A DNA stretch of 64,000 nucleotides from the NCBI GenBank assembly GCA_027013095.1, contig JALUYI010000014.1, forward strand, positions 21,812-85,811, in the 5' to 3' direction. The notes below the pieces were generated by a model. The model was not told where the DNA came from, searched no databases, and saw only the letters and a list, made by a program, of their open reading frames with translations. Below, piece after piece: positions 1 through 8,522 of this stretch (position 1 is its first letter; every line of letters begins with the position of its first letter). Origin of the DNA: Paracoccaceae bacterium (GTDB lineage: Bacteria > Pseudomonadota > Alphaproteobacteria > Rhodobacterales > Rhodobacteraceae). The position numbers were made by a program, and so were the translations under genes.

Positions 1-1191
1 TCGCGCCTGCAGCAGATGGGTCTGCCGGCGCGTCGGGACGAATACTGGGGCTTTACCCGCCCGGACCTTCTGGTTGCCCCTGCGGCACAGGCGGCGCCGG
101 TTCTGCCGGTCGAGGCGGTGCCGCCTTTTGATGCGATCGAGCGCCTGAAGATCGTCTTTGTCGATGGCGTTCTGGACCTTGAGGCCTCGGATGACCTTAG
201 CGCCGAGAACCTCGAGATTTCCAGCCTGGCCGAGGCCGGAAGGCGCGATATCCACTGGGCGCAAGACCTTTACGGCGCGCTTGAGGCGGCAGCGCATGAT
301 CCGGTTGCCCGCCCGCTGGGGGCCTTGAACACGGCCCTTGCCACCGAGGGGGTTCTGATCCGCGTCACCGGTAAGGTCTCGCGCCCGGTTAGCCTTTGTT
401 ATCTGCGCCGGGAGGCCGAGAGCGATGCGGTGCTGCACCACCTGATCCGTCTTGAGGCTGGGGCCGAGATGACCCTGTTGGAGAACGGACCGGCGGCGGC
501 GCGCCTGAACAAGGTGACCGAGGTCGATCTGGCCGCAGGCGCCTCGTTCCACCATGTTCGCACCCAAGGGCGGGACCACGGGCGGCAGGCGGTGGCTTTG
601 CTGTTTGCCCGCATTGCGGAAAAGGCACGTTTCAAAAGCTTTACCCTGACGGTGAACGGGGCGCTGACGCGAAACGAGGCGGTAATCGATATCACCGGCG
701 ATGACGCCGTGGTGACCATTGCCGGTGCGGCCGCGGGCGACGGCTCTGACGGCGTGTTCCATCAGGACGATACCATCTTTCTGACCCATGACGGGGTGAA
801 TTGCCAAAGCCGTCAGGTCTTTAAAAAGGTGCTGCGAAACGGTGCCACGGGTGTGTTCCAGGGCAAGATTCTGGTCCGTCCCGGGGCCCAGAAAACCGAT
901 GGCTACCAGTTGGCGCAGGCGCTGATGCTGGATGATGACAGCCAGTTTCTGGCCAAGCCCGAGCTGGAGATCCACGCTGACGATGTCGCCTGCAGCCACG
1001 GCGCCACGGTCGGTGCGATCGACGAGGAGGCGCTGTTCTATCTGGTCTCGCGGGGGGTGCCGCGGCGCATCGCCAAGGACATGCTGGTGCTGGCGTTTCT
1101 GGCCGATGCTCTGGACGAGATCGAGGATCAGCCGATCCGCGATGACCTGAAATCCCGGCTGCAAGGTTGGGTCGAGCGGCACGCCCGATGA
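1..1191 (+). CDS. sufD: SufD, Fe-S cluster assembly scaffold protein (5' truncated)
   Basis: SufD is the non-ATPase partner of the SufBCD complex, which assembles Fe-S clusters in the cytosol. The frame is open from base 1, and the residues before the first ATG (base 16) still fit the family (SRLQQ then MGLPARRDEYW), so the true start lies left of the window. The N-terminal RRDEYWGFT segment and the C-terminal part with DDVACSHGATVGAID and FYLVSRG are typical of SufD; the latter holds the conserved Cys-Ser-His near the SufB interface. About 396 residues are present, close to full length. The stop overlaps the next gene by 4 bases (ATGA), so it is translationally linked to the YIP1-family genes and sufS. 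sufB and sufC are expected just upstream. Confidence 0.93.
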   Translation, partial: SRLQQMGLPARRDEYWGFTRPDLLVAPAAQAAPVLPVEAVPPFDAIERLKIVFVDGVLDLEASDDLSAENLEISSLAEAGRRDIHWAQDLYGALEAAAHDPVARPLGALNTALATEGVLIRVTGKVSRPVSLCYLRREAESDAVLHHLIRLEAGAEMTLLENGPAAARLNKVTEVDLAAGASFHHVRTQGRDHGRQAVALLFARIAEKARFKSFTLTVNGALTRNEAVIDITGDDAVVTIAGAAAGDGSDGVFHQDDTIFLTHDGVNCQSRQVFKKVLRNGATGVFQGKILVRPGAQKTDGYQLAQALMLDDDSQFLAKPELEIHADDVACSHGATVGAIDEEALFYLVSRGVPRRIAKDMLVLAFLADALDEIEDQPIRDDLKSRLQGWVERHAR

Positions 1192-1697
1192 CGGGGTTCT
1201 GGCGTGATCTGGCCGAGACCTATATCCATCCGGGCCGGGTCATCCGACGCAAGGCGGCGGCCGGCCCGAGCGAAGGGCAGCTGCTGATTTATCTGATGGC
1301 GGCGATGCTGATCTCGTTTCTCTTGCGCTTTCGCGGGCTGAACGCGGTGGCGCATGGGCCGCAAAATGCCTCTCCGCCCGAGGCGATGATCGGCGGCATG
1401 TTTGTTGCAATGCTGTTTTTCACCCCTCTTTTCATGTATCTCGTTGCCATGCTGTCGCATCTCGTTGCGCATATGGTCGGCGGGAAGGGGGATGGCGCCG
1501 GGGCGCGTCTGGCACTGTTCTGGACCCTCTTGGCGGTCCAACCCCTGTCGTTTCTGGCCGCTTTGGGGGCCGGCGTGGCGGCGGCCTCGGGGGGGGCGCC
1601 GTTGTTGGCTGCCGCAATCCCTTTTCTGGCAGGCCTGTGGGCGCTCTGGATCTGGATATCCGCGCTGGTTGCGCTGGAGCGTCCGACTTCGGGCTGA
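1188..1697 (+). CDS. YIP1-family integral membrane protein (first of three)
   Basis: A 169-residue membrane protein of the YIP1 type. It starts with a short amphipathic segment (TGFWRDLAETYIHPGRVIRR) and has about four to five hydrophobic helices. The ATG at 1188 overlaps the sufD stop as ATGA; a TTG 21 bases upstream is possible but less likely. The N-terminal pattern, helix-proline-RVIRRKAAAGPSEGQ before the first transmembrane helix, resembles the two following genes, which suggests related proteins. The biochemical role is unknown. Its position inside the suf operon suggests co-expression with Fe-S assembly, but nothing in the sequence shows a direct role. Confidence 0.8.
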   Translation: MTGFWRDLAETYIHPGRVIRRKAAAGPSEGQLLIYLMAAMLISFLLRFRGLNAVAHGPQNASPPEAMIGGMFVAMLFFTPLFMYLVAMLSHLVAHMVGGKGDGAGARLALFWTLLAVQPLSFLAALGAGVAAASGGAPLLAAAIPFLAGLWALWIWISALVALERPTSG

Positions 1698-1793
1698 CCG
1701 CCAACAATTTGGCTAAAACAGGTCATAATTTGTCCACAGAGCTGCGCCATACCTTCGGTTCCCGAGAGAACAGGTAGGAAGGAGCGTTGCTTC

Positions 1794-2468
1794 ATGCGCG
1801 CAACCGATTCAGAATATATCGGCGATTATGCCGCGCAGCCACGACGGCGGATTTTGTTCGGGCGTGATTCGCTGACCTATCGCGTGCTTTTCGCCTGGTT
1901 CGCGATGTCCAGATCGACCCTCGAGATGATCCGCGCACAACCCACCGAGGGGCATCTGTTGTTTCTACTCCTGTGGTCGGACCTTGCCTTTTTTCTGTCT
2001 TGGACCATGAAGGCGGTGATCGTGCCCAATGACAAAGGTGTCGCGATCATCTCATTTGAGATCGGCGGGCTGTTGCTGTTGGCGCTGATCGGGCGTACGG
2101 CGGCGCTGTATTTCTTTGCTATGGTGGTGGCGGCTGTGGCGCGCATCTTTGGCGGTCGTGGCAGCTGGCGCGATACCCGGATCGCGATCTTTTGGGCTGT
2201 CTTTGTCACCTCGCCGTTTGGCGTCGCGGCGGCGCTTTTGTCGGTTCTGTTCACGAATCTCGAATTTTACTACCCAATTTTTGGCGCCCCTTGGATTTCG
2301 GTGCCGCCGTATTACATGGGGCTGGTGCCTTTTGTGTGGTATATTTCGGTCGGCATCGCCCGGGCGCAAGGATTTCGCAAGGTTTCTCCAATATTCCTGA
2401 TTATGTCGGTGGTTTCGCTTGTGGGCATCATCGGCGGCATGTATTTTCACGCCAGAGGTTTGATCTGA
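1794..2468 (+). CDS. YIP1-family integral membrane protein (second of three)
   Basis: A 224-residue membrane protein with a soluble N-terminus of about 45 residues and four to five hydrophobic helices, including FLLLWSDLAFFLSW, LLLLALIGRTAALYFFAMVV and a C-terminal VVSLVGIIGGMYF. The segment RSTLEMIRAQPTEGHLLFLL matches the start of the YIP1 domain, as in the flanking paralogues. It begins 96 bases after the previous gene, with the purine-rich AGGAAGGAG 5' of the ATG as ribosome binding site, and ends 10 bases before the next gene. Function unknown. It is best read as part of the suf transcription unit. Confidence 0.8.
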   Translation: MRATDSEYIGDYAAQPRRRILFGRDSLTYRVLFAWFAMSRSTLEMIRAQPTEGHLLFLLLWSDLAFFLSWTMKAVIVPNDKGVAIISFEIGGLLLLALIGRTAALYFFAMVVAAVARIFGGRGSWRDTRIAIFWAVFVTSPFGVAAALLSVLFTNLEFYYPIFGAPWISVPPYYMGLVPFVWYISVGIARAQGFRKVSPIFLIMSVVSLVGIIGGMYFHARGLI

Positions 2469-2478
2469 AGGCAGGGCC

Positions 2479-3060
2479 ATGCTGTCCATGATAAAGGCGC
2501 TGACGCGGCTGACATTTTCTCGCCCGCGCGATGCGGTTGCGACATTGAAACGGATGCCGCTGGCCGAAGGGGCGGCGATGCAGTTTGCCGTTCTGGTTGT
2601 GGTGCTGGGGGTGATTGCAAGCTGGCTTTATTCAGCCGCCGCGCCGGTTTCGGGGAATCCGCTGATTGAGGGGCTGATGGCCAATCCACTGCTGCTGGCG
2701 GTGGTGCAGTTCATGGCGCTGATGTTGTCGGTGCTGGCAATTTTTCTGGTCGGGCGCATGTTCGGTGGGCAGGGCAGCTTTGAGCAGACGCTGGTGGTGT
2801 CGGTCTGGTTGCAGTTCTACATGCTGCTGTTTCAGGCCGGGCTGATCGTCATGGCGCTGATCTCGCCGACTTTGGCGGATGCGCTGGATATGGCGGTGTT
2901 TGGCTATATGGTGTGGCTTCTGGTCAATTTTATCGCGGTCCTGCACGGGTTTACCTCGCTCTGGCGGGTCTTTGCCGGGATTGTGGGCACGTCGTTTCTG
3001 GTGTCCTTTGTGTTCATTTTCGTGCTCGGCGCCATCGGCGCCGGCGGCAGGGGGTATTAG
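2479..3060 (+). CDS. YIP1-family integral membrane protein (third of three)
   Basis: A 193-residue protein with about five transmembrane helices. The N-terminal KALTRLTFSRPRDAVATLKR followed by PLAEGAAMQF corresponds to the conserved cytosolic start of YIP1 proteins. The central FLVGRMFGGQGSFEQTLVV is the family's most recognisable stretch, where the second gene has RIFGGRGSWRDTR and the first has HMVGGKGDGAGAR. It ends 3 bases before the sufS start, so the two are almost certainly co-translated. Function unknown. Three successive members suggest a hetero-oligomer or diverged duplicates. Confidence 0.82.
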   Translation: MLSMIKALTRLTFSRPRDAVATLKRMPLAEGAAMQFAVLVVVLGVIASWLYSAAAPVSGNPLIEGLMANPLLLAVVQFMALMLSVLAIFLVGRMFGGQGSFEQTLVVSVWLQFYMLLFQAGLIVMALISPTLADALDMAVFGYMVWLLVNFIAVLHGFTSLWRVFAGIVGTSFLVSFVFIFVLGAIGAGGRGY

Positions 3061-3063
3061 GCG

Positions 3064-4290
3064 ATGAGCGGCTATGACGTCGAAAAGATCCGTGCGGATT
3101 TTCCAATTCTTTCCCGGAAGATACATGATAAGCCATTGGTTTATCTGGATAATGGCGCCTCTGCACAAAAGCCGCAGGTGGTTATTGACGCGGTGACCCG
3201 GGCCTATTCCGAAGAATACGCCAACGTCCATCGTGGCCTGCACTTTCTGTCCAATCTGGCCACCGACAAATATGAAGCGGTGCGCGAAAAGATCCGCGTC
3301 TTTCTGAATGCCGAACACAGCGATGAGATCCTGTTCAATACCGGCGCGACCGAGGGGATCAACACGATCTCTTATGCTTGGGCGGCGCCACGCCTTGCGC
3401 GCGGCGATGAGATTATCCTCAGTGTCATGGAGCATCACGCCAATATCGTTCCTTGGCATTTCCTGCGCGAGCGTCAGGGGGTTGTGCTGAAATGGGTCGA
3501 GACCGACGTCAACGGCGACCTCGATCCCGCCGCGGTTCTGGCCGCAATCACCCCCCGCACCAAGCTGATCGCCGTCACCCATATGTCGAACGTCCTTGGC
3601 ACGGTGGTCGATGTCAAAGCCATCTGTAAAGGTGCCCGCGAACAGGGGATTCCGGTGCTGGTCGATGGCAGCCAGGCCAGCGTCCATGCGCCTGTCGATG
3701 TGCAGGATATCGGTTGCGATTTCTATGCGATCACTGGGCACAAACTTTATGGCCCGTCGGCCTCGGGGGCGATCTATGTCAACCGCGCGCGGCTTGCCGA
3801 GATGCGGCCATTTCTGGGCGGCGGTGACATGATCCGGGATGTGACGCGCGAAGCGATCAGTTACAATGTGGCCCCGCACAAGTTCGAGGCCGGCACCCCG
3901 GGAATCGTGCAAATGATCGGCCTCGGGGTGGCGCTGGATTACCTGAGCGCCCTCGGGATGGCCAATATCGCCGCCCATGAACGGCGCCTGCGAGATTACG
4001 CACAATCCCGGCTAACTGGTCTTAACTGGCTGAATATACAGGGAAAATCTGCCAATAAGGGGGCGATATTCAGCTTTACCTTGAACGGAGCGGCGCATCC
4101 CCATGATATTTCGACCGTGGTTGACCAGCGCGGCATTGCGGTGCGCGCCGGCCATCATTGCGCCCAGCCCTTGATGGCCCATCTTGGGGTCACCGCCACC
4201 TGCCGGGCGTCATTCGGCCTTTACAACACCAAGGCCGAAGTGGACGCGCTGGTCAGCGCGCTGGAGCTTTGTCACGACCTGTTCGGCTAG
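3064..4290 (+). CDS. sufS: SufS, class II cysteine desulfurase
   Basis: A PLP-dependent enzyme that takes sulfur from L-cysteine as a persulfide and feeds the SufBCD scaffold. It has 408 residues, normal for the family. Visible hallmarks are the PLP lysine in AITGHKLYGPS (Lys227) and the catalytic cysteine in RAGHHCAQPLM (Cys366). The N-terminal RADFPILSRK and VYLDNGASAQKP and the substrate loop ATEGINTISYAW also match. It is the last gene of the suf operon. A hairpin, AGGGAC/GTCCCT (4303-4325), follows the stop and overlaps the end of the convergent gene, but it has no T-run. No sufE or sufU partner is visible in the window. Confidence 0.96.
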   Translation: MSGYDVEKIRADFPILSRKIHDKPLVYLDNGASAQKPQVVIDAVTRAYSEEYANVHRGLHFLSNLATDKYEAVREKIRVFLNAEHSDEILFNTGATEGINTISYAWAAPRLARGDEIILSVMEHHANIVPWHFLRERQGVVLKWVETDVNGDLDPAAVLAAITPRTKLIAVTHMSNVLGTVVDVKAICKGAREQGIPVLVDGSQASVHAPVDVQDIGCDFYAITGHKLYGPSASGAIYVNRARLAEMRPFLGGGDMIRDVTREAISYNVAPHKFEAGTPGIVQMIGLGVALDYLSALGMANIAAHERRLRDYAQSRLTGLNWLNIQGKSANKGAIFSFTLNGAAHPHDISTVVDQRGIAVRAGHHCAQPLMAHLGVTATCRASFGLYNTKAEVDALVSALELCHDLFG

Positions 4291-4316
4291 GGTCTGGATC
4301 CTAGGGACAGTCTGGC

Positions 4317-4910
4317 TCAGTCCCTGTAAATGCTTTCGTCAAGAAGAACCGGCTTCTTTTTGTGTCGAGTCCGGGGCGGGCAGTAGGTCCGTATATCAGA
4401 TTCAGCCCCCAACCGGGTCGCGTCGGCTAGGCGCGCCTTGTAGCGTGCATTCCTCAGCTTGGAATTGGCCTTGGCACGGTTGTTATACTCTTTTGACAGC
4501 GCCGTACTGGTTCGCTGCAGGTTCTTTTGCACCTTAACCTGTGCGCGCGAGGCGCTGTTCATGGCGCGCGCATTGGCGCTTGTCTTGTTCTTTTTCCAAA
4601 CCTGTTTGGCCTTGGTAAAGGTACGCTTGGTGCGACGCAGCAGGTTTTCCAGACTGCGCTGTTTCTGACGGAGGGTCCTGATTCTGCCGCTTGCCCGGCT
4701 TGCGGCGCGTTTGGCGTTGCGAATCTGACGGTTGTATTTTGCGATATCCGCCTTGGCTTTTGCCAGATTTCGCTGGGCTTTGCGGCACCTTCTGGACCCT
4801 GATTTTGTCAGCCATATTTGTGCGCGTGCGGTCCCGGTTTTCCCGCCGATCACGGCCACGGTTCCCACGGCCAAAGCTGCGCGCAAAAAATGTCGTCGTG
4901 GAATGGTCAT
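4317..4910 (-). CDS. Very basic, coiled-coil protein with Tat-like signal peptide
   Basis: I do not recognise this gene. The 197-residue product opens with a twin-arginine-like signal (PRRHFLRAALAVGTVAV) ending near an ARA cleavage site, which predicts export. The mature part is strongly basic, rich in Lys, Arg, Ala, Asn and Gln, and runs as long helical coiled-coil stretches such as KAQRNLAKAKADIAKYNRQ and RIRTLRQKQRSLENLLRRTK. Two cysteines (RRCRK near the start of the mature part, TYCPP near the end) could form a disulfide. The ATG is preceded by GAGGAGA. It is convergent with sufS. The charge suggests binding to nucleic acid, peptidoglycan or acidic polysaccharide, but that is inference only. 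Confidence 0.7.
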   Translation of the reverse strand: MTIPRRHFLRAALAVGTVAVIGGKTGTARAQIWLTKSGSRRCRKAQRNLAKAKADIAKYNRQIRNAKRAASRASGRIRTLRQKQRSLENLLRRTKRTFTKAKQVWKKNKTSANARAMNSASRAQVKVQKNLQRTSTALSKEYNNRAKANSKLRNARYKARLADATRLGAESDIRTYCPPRTRHKKKPVLLDESIYRD

Positions 4911-5062
4911 CTGGTTCTCCTCAGGTCATTTTCCCGTTCTTTCCCGATTTATTCAGCGTAATTTGCCCAAGCTATCATAGGTTTGAGAAATCTCAAAATG
5001 CGCCGATTTTCCGGGATTCGTCCAGTTTTGCGGGGCAGGGGGCCGAAAACCGAAATTGCCGA

Positions 5063-5091
5063 TTGCACCGCTTTCATCCATCGCCTATATC
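5063..5091 (+). promoter_or_regulatory. Sigma-70-type promoter of tRNA-Arg
   Basis: A TTGCAC -35 element (5063-5068), a 17-base spacer and a TATATC -10 element (5086-5091) lie 11 bases before the mature tRNA 5' end. This spacing fits a short leader removed by RNase P. Confidence 0.7.
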
Positions 5092-5102
5092 GCAGCTTGC
5101 AG

Positions 5103-5179
<77 letters not shown>

Positions 5180-5307
5180 TCTCTGCAATCCTCCACCGTC
5201 TGACATCGTGTTGATATGATTGCGGGATATTGCCTGCCCATGCGCATCCGGTTCCCCGCGCCGCCGGCTGATCTCGGTGCGGCTGGCCCGCCGGGGCACT
5301 TTCACCG

Positions 5308-5336
5308 TTGACCGCCGCCAATGGTCGGGCTAAATC
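5308..5336 (+). promoter_or_regulatory. Sigma-70-type promoter of tRNA-Leu
   Basis: TTGACC (5308-5313), a 17-base spacer and TAAATC (5331-5336) lie 14 bases before the tRNA-Leu 5' end. The architecture matches the tRNA-Arg promoter, so the two tRNAs look independently transcribed. Confidence 0.65.
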
Positions 5337-5350
5337 ATCGGCCAGCGTGT

Positions 5351-5435
5351 GCCCGAGTGGCGGAATTGGTAGACGCAGCGGATTCAAAATCCGCCGCCGC
5401 AAGGCTTGCCGGTTCGAGTCCGGCCTCGGGTACCA
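5351..5435 (+). tRNA. tRNA-Leu (anticodon CAA)
   Basis: An 85-base class II tRNA. The acceptor GCCCGAG (5351-5357) pairs with CTCGGGT (5425-5431, ending in a G-U pair), followed by A and an encoded CCA. The anticodon stem-loop GCGGA-TTCAAAA-TCCGC gives CAA, reading TTG. The long variable arm (GCCGCAAGGC region) and the T-loop TTCGAGT fit tRNA-Leu. Confidence 0.95.
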
Positions 5436-5536
5436 TATCGATTTCAATGACTTAGTTGGTTTTGCCCGGGGCGCAACAGCGAACGCCGGAAACGTTTCCC
5501 ATCCGCGGTCTCTGCTTTTCCGTGCTGTTTTTCTGT

Positions 5537-6424
5537 TTATGGGTCTGCGCCCTGAATCCCAAGCGCGCGGAACACCCGGGGCAGTTCGTCCGGCAGGTCC
5601 TCGGCAATCAACCCGGGGCCAAAGCTGCGGGCCGCTTGGGCGTGCAGCCAGGCGCCGGTATGGGCGGCGCGAAGCGGTGCAAAGCCGCGGGCCAGCAACC
5701 CGGCGATAAACCCCGCCAGCACATCGCCCGAGCCGGCGGTGGCCAGCCACGGGGCGGCGTTGGCGCCGGTGGCCGATAAGCGCTCGATCTGGCCGGCCTC
5801 GGTGGCGATCAGGGTAGTGGCCCCCTTTAGCAAGACTGTAGAGCCGGCCCGCGCGGCAGCTTTGCGGACGGCGCACGCGCGAGCGTCGTTTTCCGCGGCC
5901 TCATCCTTGGCCTCATCAAGCCCGAGATCGGGAAACAGGCGCGAAAACTCACCCGCGTGCGGGGTCAGAACGCAATCGCCATGCAGCATATCGAAAAACC
6001 GCGGCGCGTGTCTGGCAAAGGCGCCAAGGGCGTCTGCATCCAGAACGCACGGTTTTCCGCTTCCCAAGGCGACCGATACCAGATCCCGCGTCGCCTCGCC
6101 AAGGCCCAGCCCCGGCCCTAGGCAAATCGTCGATATCCGCTGATCGGTCAGGATCTTTCGCATCTCTCTGGCACTGTCGAAGGGGCGTGTCATGACAGCG
6201 GTCAGCTGCGCGGCGTTCTCGGTCAGGGCGGCGGGCGGACAGGCCAGCGTCACCAGCCCGGCGCCGATGCGCAGCGCTCCTCTTGCAGCCAGACGCGCCG
6301 CGCCGCCATGTCCCGGTGGCCCGGCCAGCACCAGAACATGGCCGTAGCTGTATTTATGCGCGTGCTCGCGCTTTGCCAGCGCGGCCAGATCATCGGGCGC
6401 ATCGGACGGGGGCGGGGTGCGCAT
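5537..6424 (-). CDS. nnrD: ADP-dependent NAD(P)H-hydrate dehydratase (stand-alone NnrD/CARKD-type)
   Basis: This enzyme dehydrates S-NAD(P)HX, damaged nicotinamide cofactor, back to NAD(P)H in a nucleotide-dependent reaction. The 295-residue product shows the ribokinase-like fold motifs: YGHVLVLAGPPGHGGAARLA near the N-terminus, CLGPGLGLGE, CVLTPHAGEFSRL, VLLKGATTLI, and the catalytic glycine/Asp motif ATAGSGDVLAGFIAGLL. The ATG at 6424 has AGGAGAG about 9 bases upstream; a GTG 33 bases earlier is weaker. Many bacterial Nnr proteins are about 500-residue fusions with an N-terminal epimerase domain. That domain is absent, and the ribosome binding site argues the short form is genuine. It is divergent from glnB. 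Confidence 0.88.
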   Translation of the reverse strand: MRTPPPSDAPDDLAALAKREHAHKYSYGHVLVLAGPPGHGGAARLAARGALRIGAGLVTLACPPAALTENAAQLTAVMTRPFDSAREMRKILTDQRISTICLGPGLGLGEATRDLVSVALGSGKPCVLDADALGAFARHAPRFFDMLHGDCVLTPHAGEFSRLFPDLGLDEAKDEAAENDARACAVRKAAARAGSTVLLKGATTLIATEAGQIERLSATGANAAPWLATAGSGDVLAGFIAGLLARGFAPLRAAHTGAWLHAQAARSFGPGLIAEDLPDELPRVFRALGIQGADP

Positions 6425-6547
6425 GGGGCCGATCTCTCCTGTTTGTCGGGCGGACACGCGCCCTTGCGGCCGGTCCTGCGAAGGTCTGCTACACCCCTGC
6501 GGCCGCGGCGTGCCGTTTTACTATTGCCTAAAATTTAATCGAATTGA

Positions 6548-7012
<465 letters not shown>

Positions 7013-7044
7013 CACATCCAATCTATCAACGCAGAGGACCAACC

Positions 7045-8454
7045 ATGAGCGACATCAAAACCGTTCTGAAGACCATCAAGGATGAGGACGTCGCCTATGT
7101 CGACATCCGCTTTACCGACCCGCGCGGCAAGCTGCAGCACGTCACCGTGATTTCCGATCAGGTGGACGAGGACTTTCTGGAAGACGGGTTCATGTTCGAT
7201 GGCTCGTCCATCGCCGGCTGGAAATCCATCGACCAGTCGGACATGAAGCTGATGCCAGACTGCGCCAGCGCCTATATCGATCCGTTCTATGCCGAAAAGA
7301 CCCTGTGTCTGCATTGCTCGGTGCACGAACCCGACACCGGCGAGCATTATGACCGCGACCCGCGTTCGACCGCCGAAAAGGCCGAGGCGTATCTGAAGGC
7401 GTCGGGCATTGGCGACACCGCCTATTTCGGCCCTGAGGCCGAATTCTTTCTGTTCGATGATGTACGGTTTTCCAATACGATCAACAAGGTATCCTACGAG
7501 GTCGATGCGCAGGACGCCTCCTGGAACACTGACGCCGAATACGAAATGGGCAACATGGGCCACCGCGCCGGAATCAAGGGCGGCTATTTCCCGGTTAACC
7601 CCACCGACGCGGCGCAGGATATTCGCAGCGAGATGCTCTCAACCATGAAGCAGATCGGCATGAAGGTGGACAAACACCACCATGAGGTGGCCTCGTGTCA
7701 GCATGAATTGGGTCTCATCTTTGACAGCCTGACGACGCAGGCGGACGAGTTGCAGAAATACAAATACGTGATCCACAACGTTGCCCATGCCTATGGCAAG
7801 ACCGCGACCTTCATGCCCAAACCGATCTCGGGCGATAACGGCACCGGCATGCATGTGAACATGTCGATCTGGAAAGACGGCAAGCCGGTGTTTGCAGGCG
7901 ACAAATACGCCGACCTCAGCCAAGAGGCACTGTGGTTCATCGGCGGCATCCTGAAACACGCAAAAACCTTGAACGCCTTCACCAACCCGGCGACCAACAG
8001 CTACAAGCGCCTTATCCCGGGTTTTGAGGCCCCGGTTCTGCGCGCCTATTCGGCCCGTAACCGTAGTGGTTGCGTGCGCATCCCCTGGGCCGAAAGCCCC
8101 AAGGCCAAGCGCATCGAAGCGCGCTTTCCCGATCCGGCGGCAAACCCGTATCTCGCCTTTTCGGCCCTGTTGATGGCAGGTCTTGACGGCATCGAGAACA
8201 AGATCGATCCCGGTGAGGCCAGTGACAAGGACCTTTACGATCTGCCCCCCGAAGAGCTGGCCGGTATCCCCACGGTTTGCGCCAGTCTGCGCGAGGCTCT
8301 GGACAGCCTTGCCGCCGATCATGACTTTTTGCTCAAGGGCGATGTGTTCACCAAGGGCCAGATCGACGGCTATCTGGAGCTAAAATGGGAAGAGGTCTTT
8401 GCCTTTGAGCACACCCCGCACCCGGTTGAATTCCAGATGTATTACAGCTGTTAG
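7045..8454 (+). CDS. glnA: Glutamine synthetase type I (GlnA)
   Basis: Makes glutamine from glutamate, ammonia and ATP as a cytosolic dodecamer; this is the main ammonium assimilation step. The 469-residue length fits GSI-beta. Visible signatures are [11 protein letters not shown] near the N-terminus, the ATP-binding [18 protein letters not shown], the substrate region [10 protein letters not shown], and the adenylylation site Tyr398 in DLYDLPPEE, which implies control by GlnE and PII. It is the second gene of glnBA and ends at a strong intrinsic terminator. Confidence 0.98.
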   Translation: MSDIKTVLKTIKDEDVAYVDIRFTDPRGKLQHVTVISDQVDEDFLEDGFMFDGSSIAGWKSIDQSDMKLMPDCASAYIDPFYAEKTLCLHCSVHEPDTGEHYDRDPRSTAEKAEAYLKASGIGDTAYFGPEAEFFLFDDVRFSNTINKVSYEVDAQDASWNTDAEYEMGNMGHRAGIKGGYFPVNPTDAAQDIRSEMLSTMKQIGMKVDKHHHEVASCQHELGLIFDSLTTQADELQKYKYVIHNVAHAYGKTATFMPKPISGDNGTGMHVNMSIWKDGKPVFAGDKYADLSQEALWFIGGILKHAKTLNAFTNPATNSYKRLIPGFEAPVLRAYSARNRSGCVRIPWAESPKAKRIEARFPDPAANPYLAFSALLMAGLDGIENKIDPGEASDKDLYDLPPEELAGIPTVCASLREALDSLAADHDFLLKGDVFTKGQIDGYLELKWEEVFAFEHTPHPVEFQMYYSC

Positions 8455-8475
8455 TATCGGTAAAAATCGTTTGAT

Positions 8476-8499
8476 AACGGCCCCTTATGGGGTCGTTTT
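8476..8499 (+). terminator. Intrinsic terminator of glnBA
   Basis: The stem AACGGCCCC (8476-8484), loop TTAT and GGGGTCGTT (8489-8497, one G-T pair) are followed by a short T-run. It lies 22 bases after the glnA stop and before the convergent kinase gene. Confidence 0.85.
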
Positions 8500-8522
8500 C
8501 ATGTGTATCAGGTGGCGTGGCG

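Noticed and set aside
2632..4005. A 457-codon reverse frame opposite sufS and the third YIP1-family gene
   Set aside because: Its translation is rich in His, Arg and Gln with no family motif, and it lies entirely opposite strongly supported genes.
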